A DNA stretch of 64,000 bases from Meconema thalassinum (GCA_946902985.2 OX336388.2:288960526-289024525), one strand, 5' to 3'; shown: positions 1-12,800, numbered from the stretch's first letter. Program-made: numbers and translations. Notes: generated by a model from the letters alone, not told the origin.

Positions 1-493
1 GCTGCCTATTGTAAAGTGGATGTACTAAGCCAGAAAATTTCCCTGCAGTGTACACAACATTTTACGTAAGTTTCATAGCTCTCGGACGAATGGTATATGA
101 ATGCATACGGGACTTTGTTGAAACGCTTTGCGTGTCGTCGCTCTTTTGTTGAATCTACTCGTGCGCTATTTACTGTGAAATGTATTCACTAATTTTGAAA
201 CCTTCACGTAAGTGTACACAACATCTCACCCAAGTTTCATCGCTATCGGACGAATGGTATATGAACACATACGGGACTTTGTTGAAATGCTTCGCGCATC
301 GTCGCTCATTTGTTCAATCTACGCGTGCGCTACCTATTGTAAAATGGATTTACTAAGTCAGAAACATTCCTTGGAGTGTACTCAACATCTCACCCAAGTT
401 TCATCGCAATCGGACGAATGGTATATGAACGCATAGGAAACATACATACCCACAGACAAACTATCACGTTACATTGATTTTTATATATATAGA
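1..493 (-). mobile_element. Helitron H1, 5' part (cut by window start)
   Basis: Read on the minus strand, the element begins at 493 with TC followed by an AT-rich stretch (TCTATATATATAAAAATC) and then a TTTGTCTGT-type subterminal region, the usual 5' end of arthropod Helitrons. The rest is about three units of a ~164 bp tandem repeat (recurring motif ATCGGACGAATGGTATATGA). The 3' end lies outside the window. The short reading frames here are by-products of the repeat. The last three units match, in order, the last three units of the next element. Confidence 0.7.
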
Positions 494-3078
494 CAAGCTG
501 TACCCGGCATGCGTTGCAATGCCAATCAAAGAAAGAGTTGGCGTTGAAATTCTGTTTCTTGAAGTGCTTTTGGATACACAACATGTTTTTCAATTTTCGT
601 TAACTGCCTCTAAGCTATCGTAAAATGGATTTTCTAATTTAGAATCATTCGTGGGAGCGTGCACAACAACTTTTAAAAGTTTCATCGCAATCGGATGAAT
701 GGCATATGAACGTATACGGGATTTTGTTTGAACGATTCGTGCGCAGTCACCCATTTGTTGATTCTACTCGTACGCTACCTATTGAGAAATGGATTTACTA
801 AGTCGAAACCCTACCCTGGCGTGTACACAATAACTCATCTAGGTTTCATCACAATCGAAGAAGGTTATATGAACGCATAGGGGATTTAGTGGAAACGCTT
901 CGCGCGTCGTCACCCATTTGTTGCATATACTCGTTCGCTACCTATTGTGAAATGGATTTACTAAGTCGAATCCCTTCCCTGGGGTGTATACAATAACTCA
1001 TCAATGTTTCATCGCAATCGGATGAATGGTATATGCACGTATACGGGGTTTTGTTTAAACGATTCGTGCGCTGTCACTCATATGTTGAATCTACTCGTGT
1101 ACTACCTATTGAGAAATGTATTACTAAGTCGAAGCCCTTCCCTGGCGTGTACACAAGAACTCATCAAGGTTTCATCGCAATCGAAGAAGGTTATACGAAC
1201 GCAATAGGGGATTTTGTTGAAACGCTTCGCGCGTCGTCACCCATTTGTTGCATCTACTCTTGCGCTACTTATTGTGAAACGGATTTACTAAGTCGAAACC
1301 CTTCCCTGGCGTGTACACAATAACTAATCAATGTTTCATCGCAATCGGATGAATTATTATATGAACGCATACCGGATTTTGTTTAAACGATTCGCGCCCC
1401 GTTACTCATTTGTTGAATCTACTCGTGCGCTACCTACTGTAAAATGTATTTACTAAGTTAGAAACCGTCACGTAAGTGTCCACAACATCCCACACAAGTT
1501 TCATCGCTATCGGACTAATGGGATATGAAGACATAGGGGACTGTATTGAAACGCTCCGCGTGTCGTCGTTCATTTGTCGAATCTACTCGTGTGCTACCTA
1601 ATGTGAAATGTATTTACTAAGCCAGAAGCCTTCCTTGGAGTGTCCACCATATTTCACCCAAGTTTCACCGCTAACGGCAGAATGGTATATGACCTTACAC
1701 GGGACTTTGCTGAAACGCATCGCGCGTCACCCCTCATTTGTTGAATCTACTTGTGCGCTGCCTATTGTATAGTGGATATACTAAGCCAGAAACCTTCCAT
1801 GAAGTGTACACAACATCTCACCTAATTTCATAGCTATCGGACGAATGGTATATGAATACATACGGGACTTGGTTGAAACGCTTCACGTGTCGTCGCTCAT
1901 TTGTTGATTCTAATCTTGCGCTACGTATTGTAATATGGATATACTCTGCCAGAAACCTTCCCTGGAGTGTACACAACATCTCACCCAAGTTTTATCGCAA
2001 TTGGATGAATGGTATGTGAACGTATACGGGACGTTGTCGAAACGCTTCGCGCGTAGTCACTCATTTGTTGAATCTAAACATGCGCTTCGTATTGTAAAAT
2101 GGATTTACTAAGCCAGAAACCTTTCCTGGAGTGTACACAACAATTCACCAAATATTTATCACCATCAGACGAATGGTATATGACCTTATACGGGACTTTG
2201 TTGAAACGCTTCGCGTGTCATCGCTCATTTGTTGAATCTACTGATGCGCTACCTATTGTAAAATGGATGTACTAAGCCAGAAACCTTCCCTGGAGTGTAC
2301 ACAACATCTCACCTAAGTTTCATCGTAATCGGATGAATGGCATATGACTTTATATGGGACTTTGTTGAAACGCTTCGCGCATCGTCGCTCATTTGTTGAT
2401 TCTACTCGTGCTCTACCTATTTTTAAAGGTATTTACTAAGCCAGAAACCTTCCCTGGAGTGCACACAACATCTCAGCCAAGTTTCATCGCTATCGGACGA
2501 ATGGTATATGAACGCATACGTGACTTTGTTGAAATGCTTCGCGCGTCGTAGCTCTTTTGTTGAATCTACTCGTGCGCTGCCTATTGTAAAGTGGATTTTC
2601 TAAGCCAGAAAATTTCCCTAAGTGTACACATCATTTTACTCAAGTTTCATAGCTATCGGACGAATGGTATATGAATGCATACGGGACTTTGTTGAAACGC
2701 TTTGCGTGTCGTCGCACATTTATTGTATCTACTCGTGCGCTATGTACTATGAAATGTATTCACTAATTTTGAAACCTTCACTTAATTGTATACAACATCT
2801 CACCCAAGTTTCATCGCTATCGGACGAATGGTATATGAATACATACGGGACTTTGTTGAAATTCTTCGCGCATCGTCGCTCATTTGTTGAATCTACGCGT
2901 GCGCTACCTATTGTAAAACGGATTTACTAAGTCAGAAACCTTCCTTGGGTGTACTCAACATCTCACCCATGTTTCATCGCAATCGGATGAATGGTATATG
3001 AACGCATAGGAGACATACACACCCACAGACAGACAGACAAACTATCACGTAAAATTGATTTTTATATATATAGATAGA
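494..3078 (-). mobile_element. Helitron H2 carrying a ~164 bp tandem array
   Basis: On the minus strand the 3' end is a small GC-rich hairpin (GGCAT stem with ATGCC), then GGGTACAG and a terminal CTTG at 497-494, a variant of the Helitron CTAG/CTRR end. The 5' end is TCTATCTATATATAAAAATC starting at 3078. There is no target duplication, as expected of Helitrons. No rolling-circle replicase or helicase is encoded, so it is non-autonomous. It abuts H1 and H3 directly at both sides. Confidence 0.7.
590..3010. repeat. ~164 bp tandem array inside Helitron H2, about 15 units
   Basis: The motif TTTCATCGCAATCGGATGAA and variants recurs near 680, 845, 1008, 1170, 1333, 1498, 1662, 1826, 1988, 2152, 2317, 2480, 2644, 2808 and 2972, a mean spacing of about 163.7 bp. 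The first units alternate between a GGATGAATGG and a GAAGAAGG variant, giving a partial dimer of about 327 bp. The repeat has no coding sense that I can defend. Confidence 0.9.
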
Positions 3079-3558
3079 CTAGCTGAAGTACCCGTGCTTC
3101 GCTACGCGTCATAAATAAATTAAATTGTGAAGGTGACAGTTAAAACAGGGGATAGGCGAGGTGCTGCATAGAGGGAGATTAAGGATGGAACATTTTGTCC
3201 AACTACACCGCTCGGCGTTGACCGTGTTTTATAGCACAAATTTAGGTTTTACTCGCTAACGGTTGGAGATACCTTTCGGATAGAAATTTTTATTTTAAAC
3301 CTCGTATATGCCATCAAAAGCTTGCTATTTCTTGGCGTTCTCTTTTTATTTGAAATGGAAATATGAAAGTTTGAAACCAAAGGGTGTAGTGACGTCACTA
3401 AAATGGTCGCCATCCTTAAATAGTGCAAAGTATTGAAATAAAAAGTAACCTATATGTTAACCAGGTAAATCAGCTAATTCCATGTAAAATTCATGTAAAT
3501 CGAACCAGTGGTATTTGCGTGATTGAGTAATACACAGACACACACCATCTCATTTTTA
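3079..3558 (-). mobile_element. Helitron H3, short non-autonomous copy
   Basis: The minus-strand 3' end reads GCGTAGCGAAGCACGGGTAC, then TTCAGCTAG, ending in CTAG at 3082-3079 after a hairpin (CGTaGC/GCaCG). This is a canonical Helitron terminus. The interior is about 480 bp with no coding content. The 5' end (around GGTGTGTGTCTGTGTATTAC near 3550) is less sharp than in the neighbours, so the right boundary is approximate. Confidence 0.6.
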
Positions 3559-4001
3559 GCCTCGCTTCGCTCGCGTCATAGTCGTATCATATTGTTATTC
3601 AATGAAATGCAGGTTTAACCCCGTTAACACCCCTTTAGAACCTGCATATCCAAAAATCCCTCCTTAGTAGACGTTTTCGACACACAACAAACATATCCCC
3701 AAAATATCATTCTTCTAACTTTAATAGTTTTGGTTGGTCGATGAGAGTGAACATCCAAAAATCCTTCCTTAGTGGACGTTTTTCTTCCAGAATTTCACCC
3801 CTCCCCATAGTCCCCTTTAATTGCATTTATGAAAAAAAAAACGGTCGAACATATATTTATTTCATTTATTTATTTATTTATTTATTTTTAAGCAGATTGA
3901 TTTCCTCCGAGCTTCAAACTCCTCGCCTATGTCGTTTAAGAGATACACGCTCCGTTAGGTATCTTTCAACCTCCACTTTTCATCCCTTTCACCTCATAAT
4001 A

Positions 4002-4328
4002 ACTGGGTGAGTTAGCCGTGGTCGTTACGGCATGACTAATGGCAGTCGCTCACATCCGGGAGGCGAGGAGGTTCGAATCCCCCCGCCGGCAACCTTGAAG
4101 ATGGACTTCTGTGGTTTCCCATCTTCCTTCCAGGCAAATGCCGGGGTTGGTCCCTAACTATAGGCCACAGCCGCTACCTTCCAACTCCTCGCCCTTCCCT
4201 TCCAACTTTCCTCCCCAAAGGTACTTGTAGCTCACCCATTGGGTGTCCGTCTCGAAGCAGCTACAAAACTGGCGAGCCCAACGTGTCCTCGGACACTCCC
4301 GGCACTAACAGCCATACGCTTAAAAAAG
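4002..4328 (+). mobile_element. tRNA-derived SINE (conserved body plus shared 3' tail)
   Basis: The head has an A-box-like TTAGCCGTGGTCGTTACGG and a B box GAGGTTCGAATCCC. The body contains GTGGTTTCCCATC and CCAGGCAAATGCCGGG, the tail TGTCCTCGGACACTCCCGGC, and the end is A-rich. It is flanked by the 9 bp duplication ctcataata at 3993-4001 and 4329-4337. It sits in a Helitron H4 repeat unit whose uninterrupted version is seen in other units. It is non-coding and needs a LINE partner for mobility. Confidence 0.9.
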
Positions 4329-5423
4329 CTCATAATATACACTACATCGAAAAACCATTAGACATGTGTCAGCATATTTTTAATGATTAGTATATATGCC
4401 AAGGATTAGTATATATGCCAAGTATCACATCCCCAAATGAAACCACTCGTGAGATATTGTTATTCAATGAAATGCACGTTTACCCCCTTAACACCTCTTT
4501 AGAACCTGAATATCCAAAACTCTTTCCTTAGTGGACGTTTTCGACATACAACGAACATATCCCCAAAATTTCATGTTTCTAACTTCAATAATTTTGGCTA
4601 GGCGATGTTGAGTGGGTGAGTCAGTCAGGACATTTTCTTTCATTTATTTATGATAATTTCACCCCTCCCCATGAACCCCTTAAATTGGATTTATGAAACA
4701 AGCGGTCGAACACCTATTTACTTATTTAAAGCTGTTTTCCCCCTGAGTTTGATGAGTGAATAAGTGAGTCAATCAGTTAGGACACTTTCTCTCCTGTTTT
4801 TTTCCCCAGAAATTCACCCCTCTCCAAGGGCCCCTTAAATTGGATTTATGAAAAAACTGTCGAACACCTATTTACTTGTATTTTAAGCTGTTTTTTTTTC
4901 GCCGAATTTCAAACTTCTCGCCTATGTCGTTTCAGAGATACACGCTCCGTTAAGAATCACTCAACCCCCAATTTTCACCCCCTTCCACCTCACAATATAC
5001 ACCACATCGATAAACCCTTAGACATATGTCTAATTATTTTTAATGATTAGTTTATATACCGAATATTACATCCCCAAAGAAACAACTCCTGAGATATCGT
5101 TATTCAATGAAATGCACGTTTACCCCCTTAACACCTCTTTAAAACCCGAATAAACAAAAATCATTCCTTAGTTGACGTTTTTGACATTCAGCGAACATAT
5201 TCCCAAAATTTCATGTTTCCAACTTTAATAGTTTTCGCTGGACGTGATGAGTGAATGAGTCAGACAGGACATTTTATTTCAATTATTTTTACCAGAATGT
5301 CACCCCACCCCATGGGCCCCTTAAATTGGATTGATGAAAGAACGGTCGAACACCGATTTACTTACTTTTTAAGCTGATTTCTTTTTTCACTGAGTTTCAA
5401 ATTTCTCGCCTATGTCGTTTAAG

Positions 5424-5667
5424 ATAATAATAATAATAATAATAATAATGTTATTGGTTTTACGTCCCTTTTAACTACCCTGGCTTTTAGAGACGTCGGG
5501 GTGCCGGAATTTCTCCCCGAAGGGGATCTTTAACGTGCCAGTAAATGTACTGACACGGCTCCCTCGCATTTGCGCACCCTCAAATGCCAGCTGACTGCGC
5601 CAGGTTTCGAACCTGCAACCTTGGGCTCAGCAAGCGAGAACGTTACCCCTGAGCCACGCAGCCAGAC
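5424..5667 (-). mobile_element. tRNA-derived SINE, (ATT)n tail, minus strand
   Basis: On the minus strand it starts GTCTGGCTGCGTGGCTCAGG (A box) and has GGTTCGAAACC (B box). The body includes ACGTTAAAGATCCCCTTCGG and the tail is ATT repeats at 5424-5450. It is flanked by the 11 bp duplication tgtcgtttaag at 5413-5423 and 5668-5678. It splits an H4 tandem unit at a motif that is continuous in the other units. Confidence 0.93.
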
Positions 5668-5849
5668 TGTCGTTTAAGAGATAGGCCTACACGCTCCATT
5701 AGGAATCCTTCAACCCACACTTTTCACCCCTTTCACCTCATAATACACCACATCGAAAAACCCTTAGACACATGTCTGCTTATTAGCCTACTATCGATTT
5801 TTGCAAAAAATGACAGTAGACTTATGAGATCAACACAGGGCGAAAAAAG

Positions 5850-5937
5850 TGTGTCTGTCTGTGTGTGTGTATGTGTGTGTGTGAGTCTGTGTGTGTGTGT
5901 GTCTGTGTGTCTGTGTGTGTGTGTGTGTGTGTGTGTA
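5850..5937. repeat. (TG)n / (CTGTG)n microsatellite
   Basis: Almost pure TG and TCTG repeats immediately after the 5' end of the DINE-like element. The position is characteristic of that element type. Confidence 0.95.
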
Positions 5938-5945
5938 CTCTGAAT

Positions 5946-7745
5946 GTCTGTCCCCCCTATCAATTCGAACACGGTGAATGCGAATTGAACGAAATTTGGT
6001 ACAAAGGTAGCACTAGCAAAGGACACCTCAGTGTCATGTTTTATATCGCCGCCATCTTGACGGAAACGTAATGGCGGCCACACAAATGTTCAAAGCTTAA
6101 ATCAAATTACGACTAACCTAATCATCCGATCTCTACCAAATTTTGCAACAACATACCTTTATGGGGGGAGCATCCTTTGACCAAACTAATAAGTCATCAG
6201 CGTAATAGTTTGCGGATGGCGGCCATCTTTGTGTGAAAATCGATTCCCCCTATTAATTCGAACACGGTGCAACCGAATGGAACGAAATTTGGTACAGAGG
6301 TAGTACTAACAAAAGGCACCTCAGTGTCATGTTTTATATCGCCGCCATCTTGACGGAAACGTAATGGCGGCCACACAAATGTTCAAAGCTTAAATCAAAT
6401 TACGATTAACCTAATCATCCGATCTCTACCAAATTTTGCAACAACATACCTTTATAGAGGAAGCATCCTTTGACCAAATAACTAGGTCATTAGCCTAATA
6501 GTTTGCGGATGGCGGCCATCTTTGTGCGAAAATCAATTCCCCCTATTAATTCAAACACGGTGAAACCAAATGGAACGAAATTTGGTACAGAGGTAGCACT
6601 AGCAAAGGGCACCTCAGTGTCATGTTTTATATCGCCGCCATCTTGACAGAAACGTAATGGCGGCCACACGAATGTTCAAAGCTTAAATCAAATTACGATT
6701 AACCTAATCATCCGATCTCTACTAAATTTTGCAACTACATACCTTTATGGAGGGAGCATCATTTGACCAACGTAATAGGTTATTAGCCTAATAGTTTGCG
6801 GGTGGCGGCCATCTTTATGTCAAAATTGATTCCCCTTATTAATTCGAACACGGTGGAACCGAATGGAACGAAATTTGGTACAGAGGTAGCACTAGCAAAG
6901 GGCACCTCAGTGTCATGTTCTATATCGCCACCATCTTGACTGAAACGTAATGGCGGCCACACGAATGTTCAAAGCTTAAATCAAATTACGATTAACCTAA
7001 TCATCCGATCTCTACCAAATTTTGCAACTACATACCTTTATGGAGGGAGCATCCTTTGACCAATCTAATAGGTCATTCGCCTAATAGTTTGCGGATGGCG
7101 GCCATCTTTGTGTCAAAATCGATTCTCCCTATTAATTCAAACACAGTGAAACTGAATGGAACGAAATTTGGTACAGATTTATATCGCCGCCATATTGACA
7201 GAAACGTAATGGCGACCACACAAATGTTCAAAGCTTAAATCAAATTACGATTAGCCTAATCATCCGATCTCTAGCAAATTTAGCAACAACATACCTTTAT
7301 GGAGGGAGCATCCTTTGACCAAACTAATAGGTCATCAGCCAAATATTTTGCGGATGGCGGCCATCTTTGTGTGAAAATCGATTCCCCTTATCAATTCGAA
7401 CACGGTGAAACCGAATGGAACGAAATTTGGTACAGAGGTAGCACTAGCAAAGGGTACCTCAGTGTCATGTTTTATATCACCGCTATCTTGACGGAAACGT
7501 AATCGCGGCCACCCAAATGTTAAAAGCTAAAATGTAATTACGACCAACCTAATAATCTAGTCTCTACCAAATTTTGCAACACCATATCTTTATGTGGGAA
7601 ACATATTCAGACCAAACTGCAAGAACATAAGCCCAATAGTTTGCAGATGGTGGCCAAGTATGTGTGCAAATCGATTCCCCCTATCAATTCAAACACGGTG
7701 AAACCGAATTGAACGAAATTTGGTACAGAGGTAGCACTAGCAAAG
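5946..7745. repeat. ~293 bp tandem array inside the DINE-like element
   Basis: The motif CGCCGCCATCTTGACGG recurs near 6048, 6342, 6634, 6928, 7188 and 7478, about 292-294 bp apart, with one unit shortened to about 260 bp. Each unit also carries AACGAAATTTGGTACAGAGG and TTTGCGGATGGCGGCCATC. Short open frames recur in step with the repeat and are not credible genes. Confidence 0.9.
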
Positions 7746-9482
7746 GGCACCTCATATTCATGTTTAATATCCCTATAGCACGTTGTATTTCAACAAGCTA
7801 TTACAACCAACATTCAATCATACTCCTTGAAAAGGACAAAGAGTTATAACAACACCCATGCATTTAGGAGAAAGTAGGCTATTTGTTCTTTACTGAACAT
7901 CTTGTTTTTAATTATTAGTTTATATACCGAGTATCACATCCACAAATGAAACCACTCGTGAGATATTGTTATTCAATGAAATTCAGGTTTAACCCCCTTA
8001 AGACCCCTTTAGAACCTGAATATCCGAAAACCCTCCCTTAGTGTACGGTTTTGACATACAACGAACTTATCCCCGAAATGCCATGTTTCCAACTTCAATA
8101 TTTTGGGCTGTGCGATGATGAGTGAGTGAATGTGTCAGGACATTTTCTTTAATTTTTTTTTCTGCAGAATTTCACCCCTCCCGATGAACCCCTTCAATTT
8201 GATTGATCAAAAAAATTGTCGTAAAGCTATTTACTTACTTTAAAGCTGTTTTCCCCCTGAGTTTGATGAGTGAGTCATTCAGTCAATCAGTTAGGGCATT
8301 TCCTTTCCTGTTTCCCCCCCCCCCCAGAATTTCACCCCTCCCCATGGGCCCTTTAAATTGGATTTATGAAATAACGGTCAAACACATATTTACTTATTTT
8401 TTAGGCTGATTTTTTCCCGCTGAATTTCAAACTCCTCGCCTATGTCGTTTAAGAGATACACGCTCCGTTAGGAATCTTTCAATTCCCACTTTTCACCTCT
8501 TTCACCTCATAATATACACCACATCGAAAAACCCCCAGAAACGTGTCTTCTTACTTTTTAATGATGAGTTTATATGCCCTGTATCACATCCCCCAATGAA
8601 ACCAATCGGGAGATATTGTTATTCAATGAAATGCAGGTTTAACCCCCTTAAGACCCCTTAAGAACCTGAATATCCGAAAATCCTCCCTTAGGCCTAGTAG
8701 ACGGTTTTGACATACAATGAACATATCCCCAACTGTCATGTTTCTAACTTCAATAATTTTGGCTGTGCGATGATGAGTGAGTGAGTGAGTGCGTGACTCA
8801 GGATATTTTCTTTCAATTTTCTTTTTTCAGAATTTCACTCCTCCCCATGAACCCCTTAAATTTGATTTATGAAAAAAAAACTGTCGAACAGCTATTTACT
8901 TACTTTGAAGCATTTTTTCCCCCTGAGTTTGATGAGTGAGCCAGTCAGTCAATCAGTTAGGACACTTACTTTCCTGTCCACCCCCCCCCCCGAATTTCAC
9001 CCCTCCCCATGGGCCCCTTAAATTGGATTTATGAAAAAACGGTCAAACACATATTTACTTCTTTTTTATGTTGATATTTTTCGCTGAGTTTCAAACTCCT
9101 CGCCTATGTCGTTTAAGAGATACACGCTCCGTTAGGAGTCTTTCAATACCCACTTGTCACCCCTTTCACCTCATAATATATACCACATCAAAAAACCCTC
9201 AGACACGTGTCTTCTTATTTTTAATGATGAGTTTATACGCCGAGTATCACATCCCCCAATGGAACCAATCGGGAGATATTGCTATTCAATGAAATGCAAC
9301 TCTACCCCTTAATACCCCTTTAGAACCTGAATATCCAAAAATCCTCTCTTAGTGGGCATTTGCGGCCCTTGAGGAAGCTGCATACCATATTTCATTTCAA
9401 TCCGTTCGGTGGTTTCTGAGATTTCGTGATGAAGGAATGAGTGAGTGAGTGGGTGAGTGGTATTTGACAAATATATAGTAGA

Positions 9483-9847
9483 TAGTGTCAAGACTTTGTT
9501 ATGCTAAACCCGGTTGACAGTGCTGTGTGAGCGGTTGAGTAACTAACGGGATTTCAAGTAAAGATCCTCTTTCTCTACGTGCAGAGCACAATTGGCATCC
9601 AGTCGGCCGTGTCTCGACTTGAGCTGTTGCCATGGAAACTATCTGCCTTGCCATTCCTTCATGAGTATATTTTATGATTTGATTAGCCTGTGTATGAGTG
9701 CAAAAGGGCCGAAATCAGAAGAATGAGAAAGACTATCGAAAATTCATGTAGCCAGCGGTTCCTTCTGGGTCCTAAACTATGTGTATGCAAAATTTGGTTG
9801 AGATTGGTGGAACGGTGTAGATTTGTATACGGAACCAACCCACCCAC
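9483..9847. other. Left remainder of Helitron J, split by the LTR element
   Basis: About 365 bp with no defensible gene. The right part (AAATTTGGTTGAGATTGG, then GGAACGGTGTAGATTTG) resembles a Helitron 5' subterminal region read on minus. Its true 5' end lies beyond the LTR element, at 28085. The open frames on both strands here are short and unlike any family I recognise. Confidence 0.5.
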
Positions 9848-9851
9848 GTAC
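9848..9851. other. Target-site duplication gtac (left)
   Basis: Four bases directly before the TG that opens the left LTR. The same four bases follow the CA that closes the right LTR at 28050-28053. Four-base duplications are usual for Gypsy-type LTR elements. Confidence 0.85.
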
Positions 9852-12800
9852 TGTACCCGATATCCGGATAGTAGGCTGTCAGATATCCGCCCCCTCAATC
9901 GGATTGCCAATAATCAAACGCACCGGCACAGCTACATCAATGAAAATGGCACTGACAGATACTATCGAGATTAGAGCACAATAGTTAACAAGAAAATTAT
10001 TGTGGAACACACCAAAATATACGGGGGTTCATACTTACCTTTACTTACCTCTTAAATTTATCTCGGGGACTGGGTTGTCAACTGGATCACTTAAAAGTAT
10101 GCCCACACAATAACCTCCACCATGATATTTAAAATGAACCAGAACGAAGACGAGAAACTTTAAACTGCACAATAATTTATTTCACATAAAGAATTATTTA
10201 ACAAAAATGAAAAACAACAAAATCAACGTGGCAATCAGAAGCCATCGACCACATAACCATGTCCTCCTGTAGGACCTGTATTCTCTACATATAATGTTTC
10301 AGCTTTCTCAAGCTCATAGCAACGTAAAATTAATAATGCACATGGAATGGAAACGGGATTTGGGATGAGACACATATATCAATTGTTTTGTGTGTTTATA
10401 TACTTCACATTTTATTTATAGCCACAAGGCTATTATGGAACGTCCTTGGCCTCTGTAACACAGTTGTCCGGGCCAGCTGCAAGGCACCTGTATTGTCAAA
10501 GCGGACTCCCGTTCGTTCAACCCTAGCATAAGCGTGTTACCTCAGAGCTCGGCTCTCCTTTTCAAATACGTAAATGTTCACATCTCAACTGAAATATTAT
10601 CACGCAAATGTCTTACATGCTTCATTCAAACACCAGTGGATTACTCCAACAATCCCAAATCATGATTAATTGTTCAAACCACCTGCTTAATTAGCGTTGT
10701 TTAGAGTATAAAAAAACTCTAAATGTTAATAACAAAAGTTCACTAATTATTTATAACAATAGTAAATTGTTTACAACAATGTCAAATGACAATTGAAAAT
10801 TTTATACACGCCTGTATTAATCACTATCATTTCAAATTATTTAACAAAGATATTTACAAAATTATTTTACAATATTATATTGTTTATATTATTTATACAA
10901 GAAATACATTAAACCACACGTTTATCCGGTTGATAATTACTCAAATCGTGTTGATATAATCGACCAATGAAGGTTAGTTATATTTAACTGTCAAATTCAG
11001 GTTTAATAAGGTTTAATAATAATTATTAATATTTGTGACTGTAACCTCCATTCAAAATCTTTATCTCAAATTATTTAACACTCTTGTTAATTTTAACAGT
11101 ATCTTCATATGAATAATCTTTCAAAGAACAAGAACAACATTCAGCGGGAAAATACTTCGCTTATAACGCACAAAATTGCACAAAAATTGGCCCAAAATTC
11201 ATCATATATCTTCATATATATGGCATAAAAATCTTCCAAACTACACACAAAAACCTCCACTTATTAATTCATCAACTTCATTAATTATTGTGGGAACCTC
11301 CTTCATTATTCAAGGGCATTATTCAACAGCGACTTTTACACGTCCACTGAACTAACGATTATACATCCATTGTTCCTCTTTAAAAATTCTTATATTCATC
11401 AATTGTAATAATGACTGTTATTATTTAACCTTCGTGGGTTTCATTCATGAATCGATATGAAGTAAAAATTTGCCAATCACAAATAAATTTAATAGCAAAT
11501 ACGATTAGACACTCCTGCCTGGTCTATCAAAATTGAGATTAACATCTTCAAAGTAACGCAGTATAAAAATACTATCTTCAAACAAAGTTCATCTAAACTG
11601 CAAAATAGTCGAATAGAATACAATCAGACTGTGGAATGCAAACATTATTGTTCCAATCTAAAATTGAGAAAAACTCCTATCAAATGTTCATTACTATAGT
11701 GTATTCAATAAATCGAAATAAAAGTTCATATTTCATAAAATTGTCTATAATGCAATGATAAATGTCTATGTTGCAATCATGTTCATAAGACGACTAGTAT
11801 TTCAAAGATCGTCGATATCGTAATAGATTTTAACGCTCTAAAATCTTTTAATTATTCTTCTTTCTTGAGGATGACAGAAAATTGGTCAAAGTAATTTACT
11901 GAATAGAATTACTTTAATAAAATGACACGCTGTCTGAATTCAAATCTGCCATAGCAAATCGTAAACTTTACAGTCAAATCGTGACTACAAAAATATGCAA
12001 ATTACTGAAAGAATCTAAATCATCAGTCTCAACTGATCCAAAATTATTAAGTATGCCAATGACATAGCAATGTCTTAAAAATCGAAGAAAAAGGCATAAA
12101 TCATCGAAGTGTACTGAGTACAGAAATATCAATCAAGAAAATGGGGCAAAAGATAGGACAGAAAATATGGGAAGAATGGTTGCTCAGATATCGCTACAAG
12201 ACTCAAATAATACAAGAAACGTTCACGACTACCTTATCTGTTGATTGAAGTTCCAGAGGAAAGTTTTCAAAGAAAACTGCTGTTGGTTCCATTTCACCAG
12301 CGTAAAGATGTGCTCCGTCCTCGAATTTGGAATCAGCGTCCTTGCAGAATCGAACTGCTTCCTCCTCCGAAATTGCACTGCTCCGTGGATACGAAAAACA
12401 TCCTTCTGGCAAAACTCTTCTTTGTGCGCCGGGACAACCCTGGCCTCTCTTGAAAGTTCTCTGAAGTTCTTGCAGGAATTCGCCATGAATTTTATTGTAG
12501 TTATTTCCGCAGAAATATTCATAGTTGTGGAGTATGAAAATATTTCCACTGCTACCTGGTATAATTCAGCGATGGATTCACGATGCATGAGTGTAGTTAG
12601 ATGTTCACTACATGCTCGCTTTTGTAGAAAGACGATTAACGAAGTTCCATGCTGATACTTTACTCAATCGATATATGTCCCAATTGCATTAAAGCCTTAG
12701 CCTTCCATCTCAACTACTGTTATAATCATTGAAAGCACTGGAAGATTATAATGTTCCATAGTCGAATGTATCGTTGTAATAGCAAACGTATTCTCCAATA

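Larger units (their letters stand above)
5785..7904 (+). mobile_element. Helentron/DINE-1-like element (copy A) with 293 bp array
   Basis: The 5' end AGCCTACT, followed by AGTAGACTTATGAGATC, matches in inverted form the 3' AAAGTAGGCT at 7871-7880. A (TG)n/(CTGTG)n tract follows the 5' end, then a central tandem array, then a 3' hairpin (GTTCTTTACTGAAC) and CTTGT. This order (short asymmetric inverted ends, microsatellite, tandem core, 3' hairpin, insertion between two Ts) is that of Helentron-associated elements such as Drosophila DINE-1. Comparison with other H4 units shows insertion between T and T with no duplication. No protein is encoded. Confidence 0.7.
3559..9482 (-). mobile_element. 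Helitron H4 with ~490-670 bp tandem units, host for nested insertions
   Basis: The minus-strand 5' end is TCTACTATATATTTGTCAAA starting at 9482, followed by repeated ACTCACTC. Tandem units begin at ATTGTTATTCAATGAAATGC near 3593, 4457, 5098, 7967, 8616 and 9287. After removing insertions the units are about 490-670 bp; short ones lack one of two internal GATGAGTGAGT subunits. The proposed 3' end (CGCGAGCGAAGCGAGG, then CTAA, near 3559) is degenerate, so the left boundary is uncertain. Two SINEs and a DINE-like element lie inside. No replicase or helicase coding is visible. Confidence 0.55.

Noticed and set aside
1..3060. CRISPR-like array or centromeric satellite
   Set aside because: Units are 164 bp without constant repeat plus unique spacer, and both arrays are bounded by Helitron ends.
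5733..6083. 116-codon minus frame with His-Thr repeats
   Set aside because: Product of the (TG)n microsatellite.
12229..12655. Opposite-strand frames of 119 and 136 codons inside the LTRs (also near 19.4 and 26.6 kb)
   Set aside because: They recur only because the LTRs are recent copies. No domain was recognised, and the LTR 3 differences change residues freely in both frames.
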